Source of the DNA: Candidatus Eiseniibacteriota bacterium
GTDB taxonomy: Bacteria; Eisenbacteria; RBG-16-71-46
Assembly (NCBI GenBank): GCA_016178725.1
Contig: JACOSV010000031.1
Coordinates: forward strand, 1-59,452
DNA: 59,452 nucleotides
Direction of reading: 5' to 3'
Shown: positions 51,511-58,812 of the stretch, piece after piece
Layout: each line of letters begins with the position of its first letter
Position numbering within the stretch: position 1 is the stretch's first letter
Made by a program: the position numbers and the translations under genes
Notes under the pieces: generated by a model
The model's input: only the letters and a program-made list of their open reading frames with translations
Told to the model about the DNA's origin: nothing
The model's database searches: none

Positions 51511-53019
51511 TCAGGTGTGCGCGGGCGAAGGAGGCGTGCGCCGGATGTGCCAGACCCGGACCCCTTCGAACGTCGCGCGCTCGGCCGCCGGATACCGTTG
51601 ATCGAGATAGCGGGCGAACGCGCCGGCGCGATCGAAGTCCTCCGCGCGGCTCAACACCACCCACACCGACGGCGCCTCGCCCGCCGCCGCTTCGAAGCGC
51701 GGCGCGAGTCGGGCGTCGGCGGCGTAGCCGAGCCAGTACGGCGTGACCGGGACCGGTCCGCGATAATAGTAGACGAGCAGCTCGGCCGTGTTGGCCGCGA
51801 CGATGCGATCGCCGGCCATCGCGCGCGCGGCGACCCACCGCGCGGCGCCGCGCATGTCCTCGCGCGCGAAGCGCGGGTCGAAGTAGAGCCGCGTGAGCGA
51901 GACCGTCCACAGCGCCGCGACCAGCGCCGCGAGCGCGACCCGCCGCGAGCGGCCCAGATCGGCAAACGCCGCGGCGAGCAGCGCGATGAACGCCGGCACG
52001 CTCACCGCGAGATAGCGCGGGTGGAAGACCTTGAAGTTCTGCATCGCGAAGTAGCTGACGACGAGCGCCGGGAGCACGAGCCAGAGCAGCGCGTCGCCGA
52101 GGCGATCGCGGCGTCGGACCGCCGCGAATCCGAGCGCGATCAGCAGCCCGAAGACGACGGCGCTCACCGCGAGCTCGAGCGCCCACGGCCGCAGCGTCGC
52201 GAGGCCGGCGCTGACGCGCAGCGCGCGCACCGGGGGCCCGAGCGTCGGTCCGACCGCGAACGTGTACGCGGCGAACGGAATCGCCGCGGCGTGGAACGTG
52301 GTCGCGCCGCGCAGCGGCGTCTCGGCGGCCGCGGCGTGATGCGCGGGATCGAGCCGTTTCCAGTCCCAGATGCGCGCGATCTGCGGCACCCACGCCGCGG
52401 CGATCGCGAGCACGAGCACCGCGACGCCGCCGGCGAGTGCCAGCCGGCGCAGCCGCCCGCCCGCGGGCCCGAGCCACCAGCGCAGGTGCACCGGCGCCAT
52501 CATCGCGAACGAGAGGTTCGAGAGCACGCCGATCCCGGCCGCGGCGACGTAGCCCGCAACGCGCGCGGGCGCGAGCCGGCGCGCGAGGCCGAGCAGCAGC
52601 GCCGAGCCGACGCACACCCAGAGCATGAGCGCCGTGTAGTTGCGCGCCTCCTGCGCGTACCAGACGAGGAACGGCGAGCCGGCCGCGAGCCAGGCCGCGG
52701 GCACGGCCGTCTCACGCCCGAGCCAGAGCGCCGCGACCCAGGCGATCGCGCCGACCAGCGCGACCCCGAGCACGGCCGACGGCAGGCGCAGCGCCCACTC
52801 CGAATCGCCGGCGATCCCGCCCCAGAGGTGGAGCATCAGGCTGTAGAGCGGACCATGGACGTCCTCGAGCAGATGCGACCACGACCAGCGGTGGCCGATG
52901 TCGGCGCTCATCCACGAGAACACCTCGTCCACCCACAGGCTCTGATGGCCGAGCCGGAACAGACGCAGGGCCGCCGCCACGGCGAGCGCGGCGGCGATGT
53001 GGATGCGAAGGGCCGACAC
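51511..53019 (-). CDS. GT39/ArnT-like membrane glycosyltransferase
   Basis: A 502-residue polytopic protein, starting at a GTG at 53019 with TM helix IHIAAALAVAAALRLF, then SLWVDEVFSWMSADI, the acidic loop after TM1 that holds the catalytic Asp/Glu of PMT/ArnT-type GT-C enzymes. About ten more hydrophobic helices and a C-terminal periplasmic domain (WHIRR end) follow. Such enzymes use polyprenyl-phosphate sugars to modify lipids or polymers. Neither start site has a clear Shine-Dalgarno. A longer N-terminus is possible, but it would be low-complexity. Confidence 0.78.
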   Translation of the reverse strand: MSALRIHIAAALAVAAALRLFRLGHQSLWVDEVFSWMSADIGHRWSWSHLLEDVHGPLYSLMLHLWGGIAGDSEWALRLPSAVLGVALVGAIAWVAALWLGRETAVPAAWLAAGSPFLVWYAQEARNYTALMLWVCVGSALLLGLARRLAPARVAGYVAAAGIGVLSNLSFAMMAPVHLRWWLGPAGGRLRRLALAGGVAVLVLAIAAAWVPQIARIWDWKRLDPAHHAAAAETPLRGATTFHAAAIPFAAYTFAVGPTLGPPVRALRVSAGLATLRPWALELAVSAVVFGLLIALGFAAVRRRDRLGDALLWLVLPALVVSYFAMQNFKVFHPRYLAVSVPAFIALLAAAFADLGRSRRVALAALVAALWTVSLTRLYFDPRFAREDMRGAARWVAARAMAGDRIVAANTAELLVYYYRGPVPVTPYWLGYAADARLAPRFEAAAGEAPSVWVVLSRAEDFDRAGAFARYLDQRYPAAERATFEGVRVWHIRRTPPSPAHT

Positions 53020-53111
53020 GGGGGCGGGATGCGGCGCCGTGCGAGCGGCGGGCGGTGTTGCGGTGACCGGCCGGGCGTGGGACGACGACCGTGCGCTCGT
53101 GGGCGCAGCCC

Positions 53112-54080
53112 TCAGTAGGCTCCCTCCCGCGACAGCACGGCCGGGATGGTGCGCAGCAGGATTCGGAAGTCCATCCCCGCAGACTGACACCGGATGTATT
53201 CGAGGTCCAGCCGCATCCATTCCTCGAAGCCGATGCGGCTGCGCCCGCTGATCTGCCACAGGCAGGTGAGGCCGGGACGCACGTCGAGCCGCCGCATCTG
53301 CCACGGCAGGTAGTGCGCGACCTCTTCGGGGATCGGCGGCCGCGGGCCGACGAGGCTCATCTCGCCACGCAGGACGTTGAAGAGCTGCGGCAGCTCGTCG
53401 ATGCTCGTGGAGCGCAGGAAGCGGCCGACGCGCGTGACGCGCGGGTCATTGCTCATCTTGAACACCGGCCCGTCGCACTCGTTCAGGTGCGTCAGGTGAT
53501 GGCGATGGCGGTCGGCGCCGTCCACCATCGAGCGCAGCTTGAAGAACGAGAACGCCCGCCCCTTGCGGCCGATGCGCGTGGACGTGTAGAGCACCGGCCC
53601 GCGTGATTCGAGCCGGATCGCCAGCGCCGCAAGCAGCATGACCGGCGCGCCGACGATCAGCGCGAGCGACGCACCGACCACGTCGAAGCAGCGTTTGCCC
53701 GCGCGCAGGTAGAGACTTTCGCGGCGCACGGCCCGCCGCGGATCGTCATCGATGCGCGGCGCCGGCTCGATCGCGCCGACGATGCCGGGATGCACGGGCT
53801 CGCGGGCCGCGGCCCAGCGCGGCGTGACGCGCGCGCGCGCGGCGGCATGACCGTTTCCATTGGCGTGCGCGTGCCAGTTGGTGTAGCCGTTGCCGGCGGC
53901 GTGGCCGTTCGCGTGGCCGTTCGCGTGGCCGTTCGCGTGCGCGCGCCCGGCGCGGTCGCCGGGAAGGCGGGTCTCGAGCTCCTCCATGGCAAGCATGGCG
54001 AGGAGCGCTTCGTCGGCCGGAGGATGCGGATCGGCGCCGGCCATGGGCGTGCTGGGGATCGCAGAGATGTCGGGCTCCAT
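53112..54080 (-). CDS. Priming bacterial sugar transferase (WcaJ/WbaP family) with Asn-Gly-His repeat segment
   Basis: A 322-residue initiating glycosyl-1-phosphate transferase. After a disordered N-terminus (about 1-120) with HANG repeats, a single hydrophobic hairpin ([23 protein letters not shown]) precedes the conserved catalytic domain: [40 protein letters not shown] and [13 protein letters not shown]. It transfers a sugar-1-phosphate to undecaprenyl phosphate to begin the repeat unit. First gene of the operon; its ATG at 54080 is 28 bases after an intrinsic terminator, so expression likely depends on read-through. Confidence 0.92.
   Translation of the reverse strand: MEPDISAIPSTPMAGADPHPPADEALLAMLAMEELETRLPGDRAGRAHANGHANGHANGHAAGNGYTNWHAHANGNGHAAARARVTPRWAAAREPVHPGIVGAIEPAPRIDDDPRRAVRRESLYLRAGKRCFDVVGASLALIVGAPVMLLAALAIRLESRGPVLYTSTRIGRKGRAFSFFKLRSMVDGADRHRHHLTHLNECDGPVFKMSNDPRVTRVGRFLRSTSIDELPQLFNVLRGEMSLVGPRPPIPEEVAHYLPWQMRRLDVRPGLTCLWQISGRSRIGFEEWMRLDLEYIRCQSAGMDFRILLRTIPAVLSREGAY
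53901..53936. repeat. 12-bp tandem repeat coding His-Ala-Asn-Gly
   Basis: Three perfect copies of GTGGCCGTTCGC (plus strand), followed by more degenerate copies. They encode repeated HANG units in the disordered N-terminal part of the sugar transferase. Multiples of 12 bases keep frame, so copy number could vary without loss of function. Confidence 0.7.
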
Positions 54081-54108
54081 GGTTGCCGCTCTCGGTTGTG
54101 TCGCCCGC

Positions 54109-54143
54109 AAAAAAGCCGAGGGGAATAAACTCCCTCTCGGCTT
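54109..54143 (-). terminator. Intrinsic terminator in the leader of the EPS operon
   Basis: On the minus strand AAGCCGAG (54143-54136) pairs with CTCGGCTT (54120-54113), with GGGA/TCCC extending it around a 6-base loop. TTTTTT (54114-54109) and the G of GCGG follow. It is a strong hairpin plus T-run between the promoter region and the sugar transferase start, a placement expected for an attenuator, not for a normal gene end. Confidence 0.85.
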
Positions 54144-54167
54144 AAAGCTCTCGCTTCATCCGGTCAC

Positions 54168-54313
54168 ACTGGGTCCAGGACGCATCGAGTACGAGCGACG
54201 GGGGGAACACCAAGGTGCTGAATCCTCTGGATGCAGTACCTAGCGGCTGCTAGGCGCCCGGGTCGCGAAGAGCGGCCCGGCATCTGGCTCGTCTTGAAGT
54301 CTACGAACCCAGT
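54168..54313 (-). ncRNA. Structured 5' leader RNA, unassigned riboswitch-like element
   Basis: Between the presumed promoter and the terminator, several helices can be drawn: an outer stem ACTGGGT/ACCCAGT (54313-54307 with 54174-54168), a hairpin CCTAGC-loop-GCTAGG (54239-54254), a longer hairpin with 54258-54266 and 54272-54280, and CACC/GGTG (54208-54217). GATGC and GCATC form a closing pair around the two central hairpins. This multi-branched form 24 bases before the terminator fits an aptamer with an expression platform. No c-di-GMP-I, TPP, cobalamin or glycine core motifs were recognised. Class unknown. Confidence 0.55.
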
Positions 54314-54349
54314 ATCAAAGTGGCTTTGGCGCTTCCTCCGCGATCGCTG

Positions 54350-54378
54350 GTAAATGAGTTGGCCCGGTCCTGCTTCAA
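54350..54378 (-). promoter_or_regulatory. Possible promoter of the EPS operon leader
   Basis: Minus-strand TTGAAG (54378-54373) and ATTTAC (54355-54350) are separated by 17 bases. Transcription would begin near 54343, upstream of the outer leader stem, so the whole structured element would be transcribed. A second -10-like GATACT at about 54316-54311 would start inside the stem and is less attractive. Confidence 0.4.
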
Positions 54379-54582
54379 CAGTGATGAGGTTATCAAGGTC
54401 GTGACACGCAATTCAACGCCCGATTTGTCGCCGAAAGGCCGGCCGCCGAAGCGGGCCGGGCGCCCGTTTCAGCCTGCGGCTTCCGAGGGTCGGGCCCTGC
54501 ATCGCGCACGAGCCGAAGCCCGGGCCCAGGCGTGCCCGAGGCCTGCCGGACCGGCCTTCCGGCGCCGGGGCCCGGGGCCGGC
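54379..54582. other. Intergenic stretch without a gene
   Basis: Between the leader promoter and the plus-strand membrane glycosyltransferase gene nothing coding is convincing. It is moderately AT-rich at first, then GC-rich. It may contain the promoter of the plus-strand gene, but no clear boxes were seen. An in-frame GTG at 54532 could lengthen that gene by 17 residues. Confidence 0.5.
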
Positions 54583-56163
54583 ATGGGCGGAGCGTTGAAA
54601 CCGCGTGCGGGAGCGCTCCTGGTCCTGCTGGTGGCCCTTGCCGCCCGCCTGCCCGCGCTTTCCGCCGCCCGGGAGACCGCGCTCGGCCCCGACGCCGCAC
54701 ATTTCCTCAACGTCGCGCGTTGCGTCGCGCGCGGGCATGGGTTCTCGAATCCCGCGGCGTGGCCGGCGTGGCTCGAGGACCGGACCCTGCCCGCCCCCGA
54801 GACGTTCAAGGATCCCGGCCTCCCGTACGCGATCGCGGCCCTCGCGCCGATCGCGGGCGGCCTCCTCCCCGCCGGCGTGCTGATCTCGATGCTGGCCGGG
54901 CTCGCGCTGCCGCTCGCCGTGCGCGCGCTCGCGCTGCGGCTCACCGGCGACCGCTGGACCGCGACGCTGGCCGGGCTGATCACCGCCGCGAGCCCGGTGC
55001 TGATCGTCTCGTCGGCGCGCGTCATGTCGGACTCGGCGTTCGTGTGTGCGCTGACGCTCGCGTTCCTCGCCGCGGCGCCGCGATCGGACGCGGGCGGCGC
55101 GCGCGCCGTCCCTCGGGCGCTCGGCCGCGCGTGCGCCGCGGGCGCACTGCTCGGCGCGGCGTTCCTCGTCCGCACGCAGGCGCTGATCGCGATCCCTGCG
55201 CTCGCGTGGCTGCTCGCGCGCGGGGCACACGGTCAGCGCTCGGCCGGCGGCGCGGCGCGGATCGGGGCGGCGCTCGCGTGCTTCGCCGCCGTCGTGTCGC
55301 CGCTCGTGGTCCGCAACCTCAGGCACTTCGGCACGCCGCTCCACAGCGACGCGACCGCGTTCTTCGTCTGGCCCTACCTCGATCCGATCGCGTTCTCGCA
55401 CGGCCTCGACCGGCCGCCCGCGTTCGCGGCGTTCGCCGCCGCGCACCCGGGCATGGTCGCCGGGCTCGTCGCCCGGAACCTCGTCCACCTCGTGCGCGGC
55501 GCGACCGCGCGCGAGCTGATCGGCCAGTGGGCGTGGCTGCCGCCGCTCGCGGTCGGCGCAGCGCTCGCGCTCGCCCGGCCTCGCGCGTGGGGCTTCGCTT
55601 GGGCTTACGTCGTCCCGTGCGCGGTCGTAATGGCGGCGATGAGCTGGGCGACGCGCTACTTCGCGAGCCTCGTCCCGTTCCTCGCGCTGTGGGCCGCGCT
55701 CGGCGCGGCGTGGCTCGCGCGCCGGATCGGGCTCGAACGCCGGCCGGTCGCGCTGCGCGCAGCCGTAATCGCGGCGCTCGCGCTGGTGCTCGCGCTCGCG
55801 GCGACGCGCGCGTGGCGCGATGCCGCCGAGCCGGCGCCCGCCGAGCTCGCCGCGGCCCTCGCCGCGCGGCACGATCCGCGCCTCGTGCTCGCGCCGGACG
55901 AGGCGGTGATGGCGGTCACCACGTCCTACTGGTCGTGGTGCCTCGACCGGCCGAGCGTCCACCTGCCGATCACCGATCCGGCGCGCGTCGCGGCGATCGC
56001 GCGCAGCCATCGCGTGCGCTGGGCGACGCTCCCGACGTCCGCGCTCGGCGAGCTCGCCGCGCGCTATCCCGGGGGCCGGCTGCCGTCCCTGTTCGTGCCG
56101 GCGTGGAGCGACACCGCGCACGATCTCACGGTGTTCGCGGTGCGCGACTCGGCGGCGCCGTAG
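54583..56163 (+). CDS. GT-C type membrane glycosyltransferase-like protein, paralogue 1
   Basis: A 526-residue polytopic protein with an early TM helix (ALLVLLVALAARLPAL), the acidic loop ALGPDAAHFLNVARC after it, about nine further helices, and a C-terminal extracytoplasmic domain (VMAVTTSYWSWCLDRPSVHL, LPTSALGELAARYPGGRLP). The sequence is alignable along its length with the protein encoded at 57232-58812. Both share the NVARC, SNPAAWPAW and PETFK segments. It is likely a transferase of the ArnT/PMT type or a related uncharacterised family; the donor is unknown. The ATG at 54583 fits the hydrophobic start. Confidence 0.75.
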   Translation: MGGALKPRAGALLVLLVALAARLPALSAARETALGPDAAHFLNVARCVARGHGFSNPAAWPAWLEDRTLPAPETFKDPGLPYAIAALAPIAGGLLPAGVLISMLAGLALPLAVRALALRLTGDRWTATLAGLITAASPVLIVSSARVMSDSAFVCALTLAFLAAAPRSDAGGARAVPRALGRACAAGALLGAAFLVRTQALIAIPALAWLLARGAHGQRSAGGAARIGAALACFAAVVSPLVVRNLRHFGTPLHSDATAFFVWPYLDPIAFSHGLDRPPAFAAFAAAHPGMVAGLVARNLVHLVRGATARELIGQWAWLPPLAVGAALALARPRAWGFAWAYVVPCAVVMAAMSWATRYFASLVPFLALWAALGAAWLARRIGLERRPVALRAAVIAALALVLALAATRAWRDAAEPAPAELAAALAARHDPRLVLAPDEAVMAVTTSYWSWCLDRPSVHLPITDPARVAAIARSHRVRWATLPTSALGELAARYPGGRLPSLFVPAWSDTAHDLTVFAVRDSAAP

Positions 56164-56190
56164 CGGCGCGCGCTCGGGCGCCGGCGACGG

Positions 56191-57156
56191 TCAGGCGCCG
56201 GCGCGCGCTGCGGCGGGCGTCGTGCGCGCCCGCTGCCACTCGACGGTGCGCTTGAGGCCTTCCTCGAGCGTCACCTCGGGCACCCAGCGCAGCGCGCGGC
56301 GGGTCTTCTCGATGTTGACCACGCGGCGGCGGATGTTGTCCACGTCGCGGCGGTCGGTGTGCGACGCGGTCACGCGCGCGCCGGTCAGCGCGATGAGCGT
56401 CGCCGCCAGCTCGTTCACGCGCGTCTCGACGCCGGTGCCGACGTTGAACACCTCGCCGAGCGAGCGGTCCGACGTGCCGGCGAGCAACGTCGCCTCGACC
56501 GCGTCGTCGATGAACGTGAAGTCGCGCGACTGGTTGCCGTCGCCGTGGATCACCGGCGCCTTGCCGGCGAGCAGCGACTCGAGGAACTTGGCGACCACGC
56601 CGCAGTAGGGATTCGCGGGATCCTGGCCGGGGCCGAAGATGTTCGAGTAGCGCACCGCCGTGGTCGGCAGGTCGTACGACTCGTAGAACGCCATGCAGTA
56701 GTTCTCGCCGGCGAGCTTCGACACCGCGTACGGCGTGAGCAGCGACAGATGGTCGTCCTCGTTGATCGGCAGGTGGCGCGGGTTGCCGTAGACCGACGTG
56801 GACGACGTGTAGACCACGCGCCGGTTGCCGGCGGCGCGCGCCGCGAGCAGCACGTTGAGCGTCCCGCCGATGTTGGTCTCGAAATCCTCGCGCGGGTTGC
56901 GGGTCGAGACGACGATGTTGCGCGCGGCGAGGTGGAACGTGAGCTCGTGGTCGGCGACCAGACGCTCGACCAGCGCCGCGTCGCACACCGAGCCGTGAAC
57001 GAAGGCGATGCCGTCCGGGAGGTTCTCGCGCCGACCGGTGAAGAGGTCGTCGAGCACGGTGACTCGGGCGCCCTCGCGCACCAGCCGCGTGACGAGATTG
57101 CTGCCGACGAAACCGGCGCCGCCGGTGACGAGGATCGGGCGTTCACGTAGCTGCAT
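56191..57156 (-). CDS. NAD-dependent sugar epimerase/dehydratase (GalE-like SDR)
   Basis: A 321-residue extended SDR enzyme: ILVTGGAGFVGSNLV with the Gly-rich NAD loop, FHLAARNIVV, catalytic YTSSTSVYGN, and YAVSKLAGEN with the YxxxK pair. SNIFGPGQDP and the C-terminal ALRWVPEVTLEEGLKRTVEW are also typical. The family includes UDP-glucose 4-epimerase and UDP-glucuronate epimerases or decarboxylases. It would provide an activated sugar for the nearby polysaccharide genes. Start at ATG 57156. It is convergent with paralogue 1 and 75 bases after paralogue 2 on the same strand. Confidence 0.88.
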   Translation of the reverse strand: MQLRERPILVTGGAGFVGSNLVTRLVREGARVTVLDDLFTGRRENLPDGIAFVHGSVCDAALVERLVADHELTFHLAARNIVVSTRNPREDFETNIGGTLNVLLAARAAGNRRVVYTSSTSVYGNPRHLPINEDDHLSLLTPYAVSKLAGENYCMAFYESYDLPTTAVRYSNIFGPGQDPANPYCGVVAKFLESLLAGKAPVIHGDGNQSRDFTFIDDAVEATLLAGTSDRSLGEVFNVGTGVETRVNELAATLIALTGARVTASHTDRRDVDNIRRRVVNIEKTRRALRWVPEVTLEEGLKRTVEWQRARTTPAAARAGA

Positions 57157-57231
57157 CGGCCAGGACCTCCGGTCGGTGACGAAGCGGTGTGGACGAAGAC
57201 GGGGCGCCGAGCATCATACCGCAGGCCCTAG

Positions 57232-58812
57232 TCAGTGGTCGTCGACGACGCGGAACACGGTCACGTCGCGCTGCGGGTCCTCGTGGTCGGGCACGAGGAG
57301 GTCGGGCAGGCGGCCGTCGGGATAGCGCGCCGCGAACTCGGCGAGCCGGCTGGTGGGGAGCGCGGCATAGCGCACGCGCAGCCGGCGGACGGTCGCCGCG
57401 AACGCGGCGCGGTCGGCGATGACGAGGTGGACCGAGGGCCGGTCTGCGAACCACGAGTAGAACGACGTCGTGACGGCCATCACCGCCTCGCCGGGCTCGA
57501 GGTGCGACCTTAGAAAGGGCGCCTCGGCGATCGCCGCGTCCATCTCGGGCGCCAGGAAGCGCGCGACCTGGCGCCGCCCGTCCTCGGCCTGCACGGCGAT
57601 CGTGACCGCGGTGGCCGCGATCAGGACGTGCGAGGCGCGCACCGGGCCGGCGACGACGTGTCCGCCGAGCGTGCGCGCGACCCATGCGGCGCCGAGCGCC
57701 GCGATCAGGGCCCAGAACGGCACCGTGCTCGCCCAGTAGCGCGCGTCCCAGTTGATCGCGAAGATGAACGCGATCGTCGCGCCGAGGTAGAGCGCGACCG
57801 GCAGGAACGTCCATCCGCGCAGCAGCGCGAGCACCGCGCCGGCGGCGAGCGGCACGAGCCATGCCGCGTTGCCGAGGATGTCGCCCGGGAGCGCGTACAC
57901 GCAGAACCGGAACAGGCTCTCGCCCATGTGGCGCAGGACCTCGGGCACGTGGGTCAGCGCGAAGCCGAGCGGCGCCGGCGGCCGCGCGAGGCCGTGCGAG
58001 AACGTGAGGTGGTCCACGTACGGCCAGAGCCCGTACTCGCCGACGTCGCTGTAGAACGGCACGCCGAATAGCCGCAGATTGCGAACGATGAACGGCGAGG
58101 CGGTTGTGATCGCCGCGACCGCGGCGATCGCGATGCCGGACCAGGCGCCGGCGCGCGGCCGGCGCGCGGCGAGCAGCACGGCCAGCGCGGGCGTCGCGAC
58201 CAGCGCCTGGCCGCGCGCCATGAACGCGAGCCCGGCGGCGATCCCGGTCGCGACATCCGCCCACGCTGGCCGCGGCGCTGGGCGCCAGGCCGCGAGCGCG
58301 AACGCCGCGGTGAGCAGCGCCGGGAACAGCGAGTCGACCGTGACGCGCACCGACATGAAGATCCCGAGCGGGCTCGCCGCCGCGATCAGCGCCGCGAGCG
58401 TCGCCTCGGCGGGATCGAGCCCGAGCGCGCGCGCGAGCGCGAACAGCGCGACCGGCAGCAACAGCCCGGCGAAGAGCGAAATCAGGATCGCGGCACGGAA
58501 CTCCCCGCCCGCCACGCGCGCGAGCCTGGCGATCAGCCACGGATAGCCCGGTTCCTTGAACGTCTCGGGCATCGGCAGCCGCGCCGGCTTCATCCATGCC
58601 GGCCACGCCGCCGGGTTCGAGAAGCCCTGGCCGCGCTCGAAGCAGCGCGCCACATTGAGGAGATGCGGGCCGTCGGCATCCATCGAACGCTCGGTGGATC
58701 CCGGGAGCGCGACGAGCCGCGCCGCGATCGCGACCGCGATCACGAGCGTGAGCCCCCACGGGGCGCGCGCGCGCGGCGCGGGGCGGGCGACCGCCGGGAG
58801 CGTCGCGGTCAC
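57232..58812 (-). CDS. GT-C type membrane glycosyltransferase-like protein, paralogue 2
   Basis: A 526-residue protein, the same length as paralogue 1: early TM (LTLVIAVAIAARLVALPG), acidic loop MDADGPHLLNVARCFERGQ, SNPAAWPAWMKPARLPMPET and C-terminal VMAVTTSFYSWFADRPSVHL, LPTSRLAEFAARYPDGRLPD. About ten further helices. The GTG at 58812 overlaps the stop of the partial gene upstream as GTGA. Same tentative role as paralogue 1; substrate is unknown. Confidence 0.75.
   Translation of the reverse strand: MTATLPAVARPAPRARAPWGLTLVIAVAIAARLVALPGSTERSMDADGPHLLNVARCFERGQGFSNPAAWPAWMKPARLPMPETFKEPGYPWLIARLARVAGGEFRAAILISLFAGLLLPVALFALARALGLDPAEATLAALIAAASPLGIFMSVRVTVDSLFPALLTAAFALAAWRPAPRPAWADVATGIAAGLAFMARGQALVATPALAVLLAARRPRAGAWSGIAIAAVAAITTASPFIVRNLRLFGVPFYSDVGEYGLWPYVDHLTFSHGLARPPAPLGFALTHVPEVLRHMGESLFRFCVYALPGDILGNAAWLVPLAAGAVLALLRGWTFLPVALYLGATIAFIFAINWDARYWASTVPFWALIAALGAAWVARTLGGHVVAGPVRASHVLIAATAVTIAVQAEDGRRQVARFLAPEMDAAIAEAPFLRSHLEPGEAVMAVTTSFYSWFADRPSVHLVIADRAAFAATVRRLRVRYAALPTSRLAEFAARYPDGRLPDLLVPDHEDPQRDVTVFRVVDDH

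Noticed and set aside
54160-54320. Plus-strand resemblance to the c-di-AMP (ydaO) riboswitch core (GACGGGGGGAAC...GGTG...GAATCC)
   Set aside because: The conserved 3' half (CGAACCCGTCAGCTAACC type) is absent and the only intrinsic terminator is oriented for the minus strand, so the similarity is probably partial chance. A covariance search on both strands would settle it.
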